From assembly GCF_002051585.1 (NCBI RefSeq), contig NZ_MZGX01000002.1, positions 186,001 to 250,000 on the forward strand: DNA of 64,000 bases, given 5' to 3'. The first letter of the stretch is position 1. Every line of letters starts with the position of its first letter. Origin of the DNA: Ruminiclostridium hungatei (GTDB taxonomy: Bacteria; Bacillota; Clostridia; Acetivibrionales; DSM-1351). The notes under the pieces are model-generated. The model worked only from the letters and a program-made list of their open reading frames with translations, made no database searches and was not told the origin of the DNA. A program made the position numbers and the translations under genes. Of the stretch, positions 1 to 9,212 are shown in pieces.

Positions 1-175
1 AACCCTTAAGGTACCAATTGATTCCAAGCCTTTTCATAAGTGCGGATTTGAATTCCCCCGAACCGCCTTTAAGTATGTAGAACCTGTCAACCTCTGTGAC
101 ATTGTCCTCAAAAAAGCTTACAAAACCATGCGCCGTATTGGCACTGGCATAATAATTGTAAATCCTAGCAGCCAA
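1..175 (-). CDS. P-loop ATPase-like protein, N-terminal part (cut by window edge)
   Basis: An open frame runs from a TTG start at 175 off the left edge (58 codons visible). The start is chosen because AAAGGTGG lies seven bases upstream. The visible protein begins AARIYNYYASANTAHGF and continues to a P-loop-like segment, ILKGGSGEFKSALMKRLG. This order (short N-terminus, a 'GF.SF' strand, then ILKGG..G..KS) resembles the PRK06851-type ATP-binding proteins found in Clostridia; that assignment is from memory. Phe replaces the usual Gly before the Walker A Lys, so the nucleotide site may be degenerate. The rest lies outside the window. Confidence 0.5.
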   Translation of the reverse strand, partial: MAARIYNYYASANTAHGFVSFFEDNVTEVDRFYILKGGSGEFKSALMKRLGINWYLKG

Positions 176-768
176 AAATATTCCACCTTTCAAAATATAA
201 CACTTCAATATAGTGTATGCAGGAGGCCACAATAATGCTAAGAAATGGCGTGTGCAATTTTATGCCGCTCACAATTCGTTTTTTTAATTTATTGATTTAT
301 TGTACTAAAATAAGGACAAACTTCATCAGGCAAAAAAACCTGTAAGGTTAATGTCTGGAATGCAAATATGCCAGCTTGGTAAAGACTGTATTAAAGTAAA
401 AACATGAAATTCCAATAGTTTAAAATTGCATATTTTAATAAAAAATTTACAAATAGTATCAAAACAAATGTTGAAATTTATGGTTTACTATGTTAAGATT
501 GTTAGTGAAAAAATTAACTAAATCTATTGCTTTATTAAACTGGTTCAAAAGACGGTGATATTTTCCGGGAATACGTGGGATGGATCGGTTATACTGAATA
601 GTAAATTGTTCATGGCTTGATGATTTATGACAATTAATAATTTAAGATATAGTAGTGCAGAATAGTGGAGTAAGTGTTTTTTTTTGCATGGAAATCTTAA
701 TTTCAAGACATTACAAGAATACTACTCATTTACAGCAGTATATTTTATAAATCGAAGGGAGAATTATA
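176..768. other. Intergenic region upstream of pckG; possible 36-codon ORF
   Basis: AT-rich stretch between the leftward edge gene and pckG. It contains a possible 36-codon ORF at 235-345 (+), MLRNGVCNFMPL..., preceded by a strong AGGAGG eight bases upstream, but with no recognisable similarity and no clear coding bias. No convincing sigma-A promoter stands out. The approximately 420 bases after the small ORF probably carry the pckG promoter and a long 5' leader, but I see no classical riboswitch signature. Confidence 0.35.
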
Positions 769-2559
769 ATGACTACGAACAAGAAATTGCAAGCGTGGGT
801 AAAAGAAGTGGCTGAGTTGACACAGCCAGATCAGATTTACTGGTGTGATGGTTCTCAGGAAGAAAACGACAGGCTTATTCAGGAATTGGTAGCTGCCGGT
901 TTGGCTAAGCCTTTAAATGCAGAAAAGCGTCCAGGTTGCTATGCTTTCAATAGTGATCCATCAGACGTTGCCCGTGTTGAAGACAGAACATATATTGCTT
1001 CAAAGACTAAAGAAGAAGCAGGCCCTACAAACAACTGGGTAGACCCCAATGAATTGAAAGAAACCATGAAAGGTCTCTACAAGGGTTGTATGAAGGGAAG
1101 AACCATGTATGTTATTCCTTTCTCCATGGGTCCTATAGGTTCTGAAATATCAAAGATCGGCGTTGAAATTTCAGACAGTGCCTATGTTGTTATCAACATG
1201 CGTATAATGACCCGTATCGGTACAAAGGTACTTGAGACATTGGGTGACGGAGAATTCGTTCCATGCCTGCATTCAGTCGGTGCTCCTTTGGCTGAAGGCG
1301 AAAAGGATACCAAATGGCCATGTGCTCCAATCGAAAAGAAGTACATCAGCCATTTCCCAGAAGAAAGAACAATCTGGTCCTATGGTTCAGGTTACGGCGG
1401 AAACGCATTGCTCGGAAAGAAATGTTTTGCTCTCCGTATAGCTTCAGCTATAGCTCGTGAAGAAGGCTGGCTGGCTGAGCACATGTTAATCTTGAAACTC
1501 ACTAGCCCTAAGGGTGAAGTAAAATATATCTGCGGTGCTTTCCCTAGTGCTTGCGGAAAAACAAACCTGGCTATGCTTGTTCCAACTATCCCAGGCTGGA
1601 AAGTTGAAACTATCGGTGACGATATAGCTTGGATGAAGTACAAGGCAGACGGCAGACTCTACGCTATCAACCCTGAAGCAGGTTTCTTCGGAGTTGCTCC
1701 CGGAACTTCAATGGATTCGAATCCAAATGCCATGCACAGCATAGAAAAGAACACTATATTCACTAACGTTGGTTTGACTGACGATGGAGATGTATGGTGG
1801 GAAGGCATGGGAGTTGCAGCACCGGCTCACTTGATTGACTGGAAGAATAAGGATTGGGCTCCTGGTTCAGAAACTCCTGCTGCTCATCCAAATGCCCGTT
1901 TCACAGCACCGGCTGAACAGTGCCCTGCAATAGCTCCCGAATGGCAGGATCCTGCAGGAGTGCCAATCTCAGCTATACTTATCGGTGGACGTCGTCCAAG
2001 CACTATTCCATTGGTACATGAAAGCTTTGACTGGAAGCACGGTGTATTCCTCGGTTCTATCATGGGTTCAGAAATCACTGCTGCTGCTATATCAGACAAG
2101 ATTGGTCAAGTTCGTCGTGACCCATTTGCAATGCTTCCATTTATCGGCTACAACGTTTGCGATTACTTGCAGCACTGGTTGGATGTTGGAGCCGCTTCAA
2201 CTGAAGATAAGCTGCCTAAGCTATTCTATGTAAACTGGTTCCGTAAGGACAAGGACGGCAAGTGGCTGTGGCCTGGTTACGGTGAAAACAGCCGTGTTCT
2301 CAAGTGGATATTTGAAAGAGTATCAGGAGAAGGAAAAGCTGTTAAGACTGAAATCGGTTATATGCCGACTGAAGATGCCATCGACACTGCAGGTCTTGAT
2401 GTGTCAGCAGCAGATATGGCTGAACTTCTCAAGGTTAACAAGGCTGAATGGCTGCAGGAAGTTGAATCAATTAAGGAGCACTATGCTAAATACGGCAGCA
2501 AGCTCCCAACTGAATTGGCTAATCAGTTAGCAGCTTTGGAAGCTAGATTGAAGGCATAA
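769..2559 (+). CDS. pckG: Phosphoenolpyruvate carboxykinase (GTP)
   Basis: Interconverts oxaloacetate plus GTP with PEP plus CO2 plus GDP in the cytoplasm. In clostridia this enzyme links the C4 and PEP pools and can run in the carboxylating direction. The 596-residue length is normal for the GTP family. Visible hallmarks are the kinase-1a P-loop [12 protein letters not shown] near residue 258, the following GDDIAWMK, the nucleotide-site segment [14 protein letters not shown], and the C-terminal [19 protein letters not shown]. The ATP-dependent family lacks these. The start follows GAAGGGAGAA at a good distance. The gene is monocistronic, with a terminator 43 bases downstream. Codon use suggests high expression. 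Confidence 0.97.
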   Translation: MTTNKKLQAWVKEVAELTQPDQIYWCDGSQEENDRLIQELVAAGLAKPLNAEKRPGCYAFNSDPSDVARVEDRTYIASKTKEEAGPTNNWVDPNELKETMKGLYKGCMKGRTMYVIPFSMGPIGSEISKIGVEISDSAYVVINMRIMTRIGTKVLETLGDGEFVPCLHSVGAPLAEGEKDTKWPCAPIEKKYISHFPEERTIWSYGSGYGGNALLGKKCFALRIASAIAREEGWLAEHMLILKLTSPKGEVKYICGAFPSACGKTNLAMLVPTIPGWKVETIGDDIAWMKYKADGRLYAINPEAGFFGVAPGTSMDSNPNAMHSIEKNTIFTNVGLTDDGDVWWEGMGVAAPAHLIDWKNKDWAPGSETPAAHPNARFTAPAEQCPAIAPEWQDPAGVPISAILIGGRRPSTIPLVHESFDWKHGVFLGSIMGSEITAAAISDKIGQVRRDPFAMLPFIGYNVCDYLQHWLDVGAASTEDKLPKLFYVNWFRKDKDGKWLWPGYGENSRVLKWIFERVSGEGKAVKTEIGYMPTEDAIDTAGLDVSAADMAELLKVNKAEWLQEVESIKEHYAKYGSKLPTELANQLAALEARLKA

Positions 2560-2602
2560 CAATTTGTAATGCTGAAACCAGTAAAATTTTATAAAGCATT
2601 TA

Positions 2603-2634
2603 AACCCCATCGGCAAGCCGATGGGGTTAATTTT
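2603..2634 (+). terminator. Rho-independent terminator of pckG
   Basis: Perfect 12-bp stem AACCCCATCGGC / GCCGATGGGGTT with a two-base loop, followed by AATTTTAT. Confidence 0.85.
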
Positions 2635-2711
2635 ATCCATGCATGAACTGCATTTTTCTGCTTGTTTTCTTCAGCAAAGCAGAATTTATTCCAGGTATGT
2701 AAATTTTCATA

Positions 2712-2848
2712 TTGTTTATATGTATTTTTTATTATACAATATCAACGTAGAATGGTAATATGGTAGAATAAAGGCATATATGGAAATTGGATCAGTCTGA
2801 TAGCCGGTGTTGAGTTCTGCTTTTTAGCATACTCTACACCGTTTTTTA
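2712..2848 (+). ncRNA. Promoter plus short terminated transcript (leader attenuator or small RNA)
   Basis: A sigma-A-like promoter TTGTTT (2712-2717), 17 bp, TACAAT (2735-2740) would start RNA near 2747. About 60 nt later comes a strong terminator: stem GGTGT-t-GAGT-tc-TGCT / AGCA-t-ACTC-t-ACACC (2806-2840) followed by GTTTTTTATT. The unit would make an RNA of about 100 nt ahead of the symporter genes. It could be an attenuated leader for 3069-5038 or an independent small RNA. No known riboswitch family was recognised. Confidence 0.4.
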
Positions 2849-2875
2849 TTGTACGGCAAGAGGCAGCTTGATTAA

Positions 2876-2953
2876 ATTCTGCAGGCCCGGTTGGCTTATG
2901 CAGAATATGTCGGCAAGGCAACTGCCGGGTCATAAGGTCAATTGGTATTGACC
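2876..2953 (+). other. Two further hairpins in the symporter leader
   Basis: ATTCTGCA / TGCAGAAT (2876-2883 with its partner near 2898-2905) and GGTCAA-TTGGTA-TTGACC (about 2936-2953, followed by TTTAAAATTATT) form consecutive hairpins between the 2848 terminator and the small accessory gene. They suggest a structured 5' leader. The rest of 2955-3050 shows nothing recognisable. Confidence 0.3.
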
Positions 2954-3068
2954 TTTAAAATTATTAATTTATTCCAAGGATTGCAGGTCCATATTCTCAA
3001 AGGTTTGCAGGTGCAAGTTTGTGTGAAAAGCCGGTAATCAGCAGAAGAAAGGGATGGGAGGGGATAGA

Positions 3069-3230
3069 ATGTTTGGCATACCTGATTTGACTATTGTAGC
3101 GGTTTATTTACTGTGCATATCCAGTGCACTGCTCTGTGCAGTATACGGCCTGGTGAACTGGAACAAGGGGGGAGAACTTGAAAGTCAGCAAATAGAGGAA
3201 GAAGCAGAGTGGGAATTAGGGGAGCATTAA
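3069..3230 (+). CDS. Symporter small accessory protein
   Basis: A 53-residue single-span membrane protein starting MFGIPDLTIVAVYLLC and ending in an acidic tail (EEEAEWELGEH). One hydrophobic helix (about residues 7-29) ends in the motif YGLVNWNKG. Short proteins of this type, with one helix followed by YG(I/L)VNWN, are known partners encoded just upstream of sodium:solute symporters, and the next gene here is such a symporter. The start has a strong GGGAGGGG seven bases upstream. The gap to the symporter is 179 bases, so the two may be co-transcribed. Their physical association is inferred. Confidence 0.7.
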   Translation: MFGIPDLTIVAVYLLCISSALLCAVYGLVNWNKGGELESQQIEEEAEWELGEH

Positions 3231-3409
3231 GCAATCCGGTCTGCAATAAAAAAAATTCAGCAAAGTTTCTTACATAATTTCCAATAAAAGCAGTTTCATA
3301 TACAAGAGTATGTAGTTTAGAATATAAGAGCGGGTCGAATATTCTGGTGATAACTTACTCTTTAGAATTGTAATTTTTTAATTTCACAAATTCTAAGGAG
3401 GATTTTTGC

Positions 3410-5038
3410 ATGGTTTTCTATTCGATAATTGTTGTTATCGTATTTCTCTTAATTACTATTTTCTTAGGGTATCTTGGCTATAAAAATACAAAATCGTCTC
3501 AGGATTTTCTTCTGGCAGGAAGGAAAACGCATCCTTTAATTATGGCATTATCCTATGGGGCGACGTTTATCAGTACTTCAGCTATTGTAGGCTTTGGCGG
3601 GCTGGCCGCAAACATGGGCATGGGCTTGCTCTGGCTTACTTTCTTCAATGTTTTCATAGGTATATTCATAGCATTTGTTCTATTTGGCAAAAAGACCAGA
3701 AGGATGGGTCACAGGCTGAATGCCCACACATTTCCGGAGCTTTTGGGTAAAAGATTTGAGTCCAAATTTATTCAAGGATTTGCTGCGGCACTTATATTCC
3801 TGTTCATGCCGATTTACGCTGCCAGTGTCATAAAAGGAGGGGCAAATTTTGTCCAGACCTATTTTGGAATACCATATGGCATTTCTCTTCTGGCTTTTGT
3901 TCTGATAGTAGCAGCCTATGTATGGATGGGCGGAATGAAGGCAGTAATGTATACCGATGCTTTCCAGGCCTGTATCATGTTTGTGGCAATGATGGTGTTG
4001 CTTATAACGGCTTATGTAAACCTTGGAGGTTTTACAGCGGCTCACCAGAAGCTTACTGATCTCTTTTCAAACCCGGCTATTCAAGAAGACATAGCTAAAT
4101 CGGTTTCAACAGGCTTTCAGGGCTGGACCTCAATGCCAAAGGGAGGATCGCCCATGTGGTGGAGCCTGGTTTCAACCATTGTACTTGGAGTTGGAATCGG
4201 TGTATTGGCTCAACCGCAGCTTGTAGTGCGCTTCATGACGGTTAAAAGCGACAGGGAGCTGAACAGAGCCGTATTTTCAGGAGGTATTTTCATATTGGCC
4301 ATGACCGGTGTTGCCTTTGTTGTAGGAGCACTTTCAAATGTGCTTCTGTTCGAGAAGACAGGAAAAATTGCAATAATGGCGGCGGATAAGGTAAATGACA
4401 ATATAATTCCGCTGTTTATAAAATCTTTCCTGCCTGAGTGGTTTGCCGCCATATTCCTTGTGTCAATGCTTGCAGCAGCCATGTCCACCCTGAGCTCGCA
4501 GTTTCATACCATGGGAACCGCAGCGGGCAGGGACTTATACGAGAAGAGCTTTGGCAAGAAGGGCAATACCCTGACTATGACAAAGACGGCTACGCTTGTG
4601 GTTATTGTATTGAGCACCGCAATAGCCTGGTCATCAAATGGACTTCCCATAGCAGACGGTATAATAGCAAAGTTCACTACAATGTTCTTTGAATTGACAA
4701 CAGCGGCATTTTTACCTGTCTATGTGGGAGCACTGTATTTCAAAAGCCTTCCCAAAGCTGCGGCAAAGTGGGGGATGATTTCGGGGTCGGCTGCCTGGTT
4801 TGTGTGGACCTTCTTTGTTCATTCAAATGCATCCTATATGCAGATATGCAAGCTTCTGACAGGCAAAACCTCCATTGTGCTGGGAACTTCTCTGGAAAAG
4901 CTTTCAATGGTAGGAACCACCTTCATAGCGCTTCCTGTGGCCATTGTGGTTTTGGCGGCGGTTTGGCTGGCAAAAGGCAGGTCGGGAAAGCTTGATATTG
5001 ATGAAAAGGTTATAGACAAATGCTTCGCTAATGTATAG
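3410..5038 (+). CDS. Sodium:solute symporter (SSS family)
   Basis: A polytopic membrane protein of 542 residues with about 13 hydrophobic segments. The N-terminal helix is followed by SSQDFLLAGRKTHPL, then SYGATFISTSAIVGFGG, the classic SSS arrangement in which the first conserved Ser/Thr-rich helix contributes to Na+ binding. The segment MWMGGMKAV.YTDAFQ (around residue 170) is another family signature. The substrate cannot be told from sequence; relatives carry sugars, amino acids, carboxylates or pantothenate. The start follows AAGGAGGAT at good spacing. The small accessory gene upstream supports membership of the two-component subgroup. Confidence 0.9.
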   Translation: MVFYSIIVVIVFLLITIFLGYLGYKNTKSSQDFLLAGRKTHPLIMALSYGATFISTSAIVGFGGLAANMGMGLLWLTFFNVFIGIFIAFVLFGKKTRRMGHRLNAHTFPELLGKRFESKFIQGFAAALIFLFMPIYAASVIKGGANFVQTYFGIPYGISLLAFVLIVAAYVWMGGMKAVMYTDAFQACIMFVAMMVLLITAYVNLGGFTAAHQKLTDLFSNPAIQEDIAKSVSTGFQGWTSMPKGGSPMWWSLVSTIVLGVGIGVLAQPQLVVRFMTVKSDRELNRAVFSGGIFILAMTGVAFVVGALSNVLLFEKTGKIAIMAADKVNDNIIPLFIKSFLPEWFAAIFLVSMLAAAMSTLSSQFHTMGTAAGRDLYEKSFGKKGNTLTMTKTATLVVIVLSTAIAWSSNGLPIADGIIAKFTTMFFELTTAAFLPVYVGALYFKSLPKAAAKWGMISGSAAWFVWTFFVHSNASYMQICKLLTGKTSIVLGTSLEKLSMVGTTFIALPVAIVVLAAVWLAKGRSGKLDIDEKVIDKCFANV

Positions 5039-5077
5039 ATAAAAAAACATTTAAATTATCTATCCCTGTAAACGTGG

Positions 5078-5083
5078 TATAAT
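5078..5083 (+). promoter_or_regulatory. Extended -10 promoter for ccdA
   Basis: TGGTATAAT matches an extended -10 (TGnTATAAT). The -35 region is weak. It lies about 150 bases before the ccdA start and after the symporter stop, so ccdA-tlpA probably has its own promoter. Confidence 0.5.
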
Positions 5084-5235
5084 GTAATAAAATTAATGGA
5101 GGCTTTAAAAGGGGCTGTAGAGAAAATATCCAATAGAACTTGGTGTATAGTCTGCATATTTTTGATACGCTCCTTTGCCTTTTTATGGATTTTGCCGGAG
5201 GCAGGAGCCGGAACGGCGGTAATGGAGGAGCTCGA

Positions 5236-5904
5236 TTGCAATACCTTATTCTGTTTCTTGAGGGAATTATAACTTTTATTTCACCGTGCATGCTGCCCAT
5301 GCTGCCCATTTATGTCCTGTACTTTGCAGGTACCGTGGAGGAGGGGAAAGGTCTGAGGGCCTTCATAAATTCCCTGGGGTTTGTCCTTGGCTTTACAGCA
5401 GTATTTGTTCTGCTGGGGGCCTTTGCCGGAGCGGTGGGTGGATTTCTGAAGGAATATAATACAATATTGAACCTTGTTTCCGGGTTGATAGTGATTTTGC
5501 TGGGACTTGGATTTTTAAACCTGATAAGATTGCCTTTTATGGGGCAGGTGGGCAAAATCACTGCCAGGGTGGAAAGGCTCAGGTTCATGTCGGCTTTTTT
5601 GTTCGGAATTATTTTTTCCATAAGCTGGACGCCATGCGTGGGGGCTTTTCTGGGTTCTGCCCTCATGCAGGCGGGGCAGCAGGGAGAAATGGTAAAAGGA
5701 ATTATAATGCTGTTGTTTTATTCTTTGGGACTGGGAGTGCCTTTTGTGATATGCGCAGTGCTCATAGACAGGCTGAAGGGTGCCTTTGATGCAGTGAAAA
5801 GACATTATAAAAGCATAAATATCATCTCAGGAGTATTTTTGATTCTAGTCGGAATACTTATGATGACAGGCCGTTTAGGATATCTGCTGCTGCTTTTGTC
5901 ATAA
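5236..5904 (+). CDS. ccdA: CcdA/DsbD-like transmembrane thiol reductant carrier
   Basis: Moves reducing equivalents from cytoplasmic thioredoxin across the membrane to an extracytoplasmic thiol protein. The protein has about six helices. The first carries FISPCMLPMLPIYVLYFAG and the fourth SWTPCVGAFLGS, the two redox Cys-Pro elements of the family. The longer frame opens at 5140, but I choose the TTG at 5236 because GGAGGAG lies just upstream and the protein then begins MQYLILFLEGIITFISPC, the normal N-terminus (222 residues). The tlpA-like gene starts 25 bases downstream and is the probable redox partner. Confidence 0.9.
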   Translation: MQYLILFLEGIITFISPCMLPMLPIYVLYFAGTVEEGKGLRAFINSLGFVLGFTAVFVLLGAFAGAVGGFLKEYNTILNLVSGLIVILLGLGFLNLIRLPFMGQVGKITARVERLRFMSAFLFGIIFSISWTPCVGAFLGSALMQAGQQGEMVKGIIMLLFYSLGLGVPFVICAVLIDRLKGAFDAVKRHYKSINIISGVFLILVGILMMTGRLGYLLLLLS

Positions 5905-5929
5905 AATACCGTCTGGAAAGGGAGGCTGT

Positions 5930-6574
5930 ATGAGCAGGAAACTTAAAACATTGATAGGAATACTGGCGTTTATAATTTTAATGGGTGGGGCGTATATTGG
6001 CTATAATATTTTGAGTGCACAGTACAGCCCTGGAAGAGGCCAGATTTCTGAGGGTAATAATGCCAGGCCGTCCGGGAACAGCACTGCAGATGGTACAGGC
6101 AGTGCGGCACGAAGCCAGGGACAAGGCGCTGAACAAAGCGGGGCAAGTGATGAAGACGGGGTAAAAGCACCGGATTTTTCAGTAGTTGACGGTGAAGGCA
6201 ATACGGTAAAACTGACGGATTTTGAAGGAAAGCCGCTGGTGGTGAATTTCTGGGCATCCTGGTGCCCCCCCTGCAAGGAGGAGATGCCTCATTTTGATAA
6301 GGCATACAAGGATTACGGGGAGCAGGTCAATTTTATGATGGTGGACCTTACCGACGGACAGCGGGAAACAGTGGAAAAGGGACAGAGCTACGTTGAAGGA
6401 CAGGGCTTTGAGTTTCCGGTGTACTTTGACACCCGGCAGGAGGCTGCCTATACTTACATGATAAGGTCTATTCCAACAACGCTTTTTATTGACAGTGACG
6501 GCTACCTGGTTGACCTGGCCCAGGGTTCCATGGATGAAAAAACTCTGAGAGGTTATATAGAGAGCATAAAGTAA
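5930..6574 (+). CDS. TlpA/ResA-like membrane-anchored thioredoxin
   Basis: A 214-residue extracytoplasmic thiol-disulfide oxidoreductase. It has an N-terminal membrane anchor (about residues 7-29), a Ser/Gly/Gln-rich linker to residue 75, then an AhpC/TSA-thioredoxin fold opening APDFSVVDGEGNTVKLTDF. The redox motif is WASWCPPCKEEMP and the cis-Pro is in RSIPTTLFID. Co-expression with ccdA (25-base gap, GGGAGG start) indicates that CcdA keeps it reduced. Targets might be cytochrome-type, sporulation or envelope proteins; no cytochrome c genes are visible nearby. It ends 20 bases from the convergent yyaL-like gene. Confidence 0.9.
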   Translation: MSRKLKTLIGILAFIILMGGAYIGYNILSAQYSPGRGQISEGNNARPSGNSTADGTGSAARSQGQGAEQSGASDEDGVKAPDFSVVDGEGNTVKLTDFEGKPLVVNFWASWCPPCKEEMPHFDKAYKDYGEQVNFMMVDLTDGQRETVEKGQSYVEGQGFEFPVYFDTRQEAAYTYMIRSIPTTLFIDSDGYLVDLAQGSMDEKTLRGYIESIK

Positions 6575-6594
6575 TGCTGCAATAAGGAACTTGG

Positions 6595-8481
6595 TTATCT
6601 TGCAGAGGACAGCCTGCTGATAAGCTCAGAAGGCTCAGTTACAGGAGACGAACAGGCAAAATTTCTGCAGACATAAGCCGCGTTTTTATTGTCAAGTCCC
6701 TTGTACTCCTCTATAAAAGGAACGAGTTCTGCAAGCTCGGGGGTTATGTTGGCAACAGCTATGGAAAACGGACTGTAAATACTGTTATAGGCATTGGACA
6801 TATGGCTGCCGGCATTACCTGTCATTACCACTTCGGAGGCATTTTCGGAAATGGAGTACATATAGGCGCAGAGCATATAACTGTGGCCGGTTGGAGCGGA
6901 TTCCACCTCATCGCTGAAATAGTCCATAATGCTTTTTGCCCTTTCCTCAAGTTCATGCTGCCCGGTCAGCCTGGCTAATCTTATGAGATTCATGGCAGCC
7001 GCTGAATTTCCTGAAGGCATGGCACCGTCATAGCCTTCCCTGGGACGGGTAATGAGCTCTTCAGAATCCTTGCCGTAAAGAAAGAGGCCTTTTGAGTTTT
7101 CATCCGTAAAGAGCTCCAGCATTTGCCCGTTTAATTTCAGGGCATATTTCAAATATTCTGCCTTGTAGGTTGCCTCATATAGCTCCAGCAGTCCCCATAC
7201 CAGAAAGGCGTAATCCTCCAGAAAGGCATTTATAGCAGCCTCTCCCGCCCTGTATCTGGCAAGGAGTCTTCCTTCCGGGCTTAAGAGCTTTTCAAGTATA
7301 AAGCCGGCGCACTTTTCCGCGGCGGAAATAAACCTGCTTTGTTTAAAAATTCTGCCGCAATAGGCAAAGGCGGCCAGCATCAGACCATTCCAGCCGGTGA
7401 GGATTTTATCATCCTTGTATGGGTGCAGCCTGTTCTCTCTGCGGTTGAACAGCTTTATACGGCACTTCTCGGCAAACTCCAGCTTATCTTCGGTTAAGGA
7501 GCCTGTCTCAATAAGATTGGGAATGTTTTTATCCTCAAAATTGCCCGATTCTGTAATGTCATAGAGCCTGCAGTATTCCTCCGCGTCACTGGGGCCCAGT
7601 ACTTCTGATATTTCCTCGGGTGTCCACACGTAGAATTTTCCTTCCACACCCTCGGAATCCGCATCCTCCGCAGAGTAAAAGCCGCCTTCAGAAGAGGTCA
7701 TGTCTCTTAAAACATATTCAAGTATCTGGCATGCAGCAGCAGAATATTCTTTTTTTCCTGTGGCGCTGAAGGCTTCACCATAGGCCAGTGCCAAAAGCGC
7801 ATTGTCGTACAGCATTTTTTCGAAGTGGGGAACAAGCCACTTCCTGTCTGTGGAGTACCTGCTGAAGCCAAACCCGATATGATCGAATATTCCTCCGGTT
7901 TTCATGGATACAAGTGTCTTTTCAACGATTTCAAGAGCATAGGGTTCCTTGAAGTCATACCAATATCTGAGAAGGAACAGGAGATTGTGAGGGGAGGGAA
8001 ATTTGGGGGCTCTGCCAAAGCCGCCGTAACTGCTGTCAAAGCTGTACTTGAGGTGGGAAAAGGCGTCTTGAATTGCAGCCCTGGTCAATTCACCGCCGCT
8101 TGGGCCTTTCTCAGCGCTCTGATAGGCTATGATCTCACGGGCAGAGTCCAACAGAGCTTTTCTATTGTTTTCCCATGCATCCCGGATGGCTTGGAGGAGA
8201 CTCAGCAAACCCATGGTTCCCCGGCTGTCATCCTTGGGATAATAGGTTCCTGCGAAAAACGGCTGCCTGCCGGGAGTGAGAAACACAGTCAGCGGCCAGC
8301 CTCCATACCCTGTAAGTGCCTGGCACACTGACATGTAAATGCTGTCTATATCAGGCCGTTCCTCACGGTCTACCTTGATGCATACGAAATATTTATTGAG
8401 CAGTTGTGCCACTTCCAGGTCTTCGAAGGATTCCCGCTCCATTACGTGGCACCAATGGCATGTAAACCCATTTATTTCCAA
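6595..8481 (-). CDS. yyaL: YyaL-like DUF255 thioredoxin-domain protein, body (N-terminus split off)
   Basis: The 628-residue body of a YyaL/SPATA20-type protein: a thioredoxin-like DUF255 domain (TCHWCHVMERESFED near the start; VDREERPDID; YGGWPLTVFLTP; FFAGTYYP) followed by an (alpha/alpha)6-barrel region with ILTGWNGLMLAAFAYCG and YDGAMPSGNSAAA. The family function is poorly known. Normal relatives begin about 60 residues earlier. Here that N-terminus lies upstream in the same frame (8485-8646) but is separated by a TAG stop and seven extra codons. The TTG at 8481 is only a nominal start with a weak ribosome site. The body is GC-richer than the 5' piece, which suggests it is ancestral and the 5' piece acquired. 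It may be non-functional or need stop readthrough. Confidence 0.8.
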   Translation of the reverse strand: MEINGFTCHWCHVMERESFEDLEVAQLLNKYFVCIKVDREERPDIDSIYMSVCQALTGYGGWPLTVFLTPGRQPFFAGTYYPKDDSRGTMGLLSLLQAIRDAWENNRKALLDSAREIIAYQSAEKGPSGGELTRAAIQDAFSHLKYSFDSSYGGFGRAPKFPSPHNLLFLLRYWYDFKEPYALEIVEKTLVSMKTGGIFDHIGFGFSRYSTDRKWLVPHFEKMLYDNALLALAYGEAFSATGKKEYSAAACQILEYVLRDMTSSEGGFYSAEDADSEGVEGKFYVWTPEEISEVLGPSDAEEYCRLYDITESGNFEDKNIPNLIETGSLTEDKLEFAEKCRIKLFNRRENRLHPYKDDKILTGWNGLMLAAFAYCGRIFKQSRFISAAEKCAGFILEKLLSPEGRLLARYRAGEAAINAFLEDYAFLVWGLLELYEATYKAEYLKYALKLNGQMLELFTDENSKGLFLYGKDSEELITRPREGYDGAMPSGNSAAAMNLIRLARLTGQHELEERAKSIMDYFSDEVESAPTGHSYMLCAYMYSISENASEVVMTGNAGSHMSNAYNSIYSPFSIAVANITPELAELVPFIEEYKGLDNKNAAYVCRNFACSSPVTEPSELISRLSSAR

Positions 8482-8484
8482 CCA

Positions 8485-8646
8485 CTAGGAATACCCAATA
8501 GAAAGGAAGATAGGCTTATCTTCTTGCGCAGCTTTTTCAAAAGCTTGGCAACTCCATGGAAACCAGTTTACAGGATTATATGCATGTTGCAGTAAATATG
8601 GCGATTTCTCATGGATTAATCTATTGGGTTCTCTACTGTTAGTCAT
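8485..8646 (-). pseudogene. yyaL 5' fragment, copy A (53 codons, ends in TAG)
   Basis: Starts at ATG 8646 after AAAGGAGTTG and encodes [18 protein letters not shown] through [12 protein letters not shown], then TAG at 8487-8485. In intact relatives GYS is followed directly by TCHWCHVM; here eight codons (TAG, then W-L-E-I-N-G-F) intervene before TCHWC of the body. The frame is continuous apart from the TAG. The piece is AT-rich compared with the body, consistent with a different origin. It is the copy physically joined to the gene body. Confidence 0.8.
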
Positions 8647-8808
8647 AGGGCATCAACTCCTTTCTATGTTTAAGATATACTTAGCATACCCAAGAAGCAA
8701 CAAATGATACCGTTTGACATATCTCAACAAGCCAGATTGCGACACATATTACACTGTCAAGAATGCAAGGCACAACCCAGTGTTAATGCTATAAATCTCG
8801 CAGAATGA

Positions 8809-8847
8809 TTACAGCCCGATCACTTTAAGGGTGTGAACGGGCTGTAA
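8809..8847. repeat. Inverted repeat, possible terminator
   Basis: Perfect 10-bp arms TTACAGCCCG / CGGGCTGTAA with a 19-base loop in the otherwise gene-poor stretch between copy A and the TspO-like gene. No T-run follows on either strand, so a terminator role is uncertain. The rest of 8647-8922 holds only the promoter region of copy A. Confidence 0.35.
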
Positions 8848-8922
8848 TATGTATGGTATATTTATTAGGTATAGATATGATAAAGTGTTTAGTGTACGGT
8901 GTTATGCTTATTAGCTAAAGGT

Positions 8923-9045
8923 TCAATTATCACCTAAAATAGTTTTAATAGTTTCTTCAATTGCTCCAGTAAGCCTATTAACTTGTGAAAGCCAATAAAA
9001 AGAAACGGCTTCATTTGTCAAGGGGTCAAAAGGATTTTTTGTAAT
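8923..9045 (-). pseudogene. C-terminal protein remnant, unknown family
   Basis: An open minus-strand stretch right after a stop encodes ...NPFDPLTNEAVSFYWLSQ and ends ETIKTILGDN. It has no start or ribosome site, and its composition reads like real protein, so it is probably the tail of a decayed gene. I do not recognise the family. It sits in the island between yyaL copies A and B. Confidence 0.3.
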
Positions 9046-9212
9046 TTAACGATGGGATTACCTTTCCGATTACCTTTATCAAAAAGAAAAAGCATAGCAA
9101 TCCGCGCCGGATTGTGCTATTCTGTTAAATGAGCCGTACTGTACCATTCTTTTCTACATAAACGGGAGGAACAGGCATAGAACGGCAGTATTTATATTTT
9201 GTGAGGTGTGCT

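Noticed and set aside
7825-8331. 168-codon plus-strand ORF inside the yyaL body
   Set aside because: Shadow of the conserved DUF255 coding sequence on the other strand; no ribosome site.
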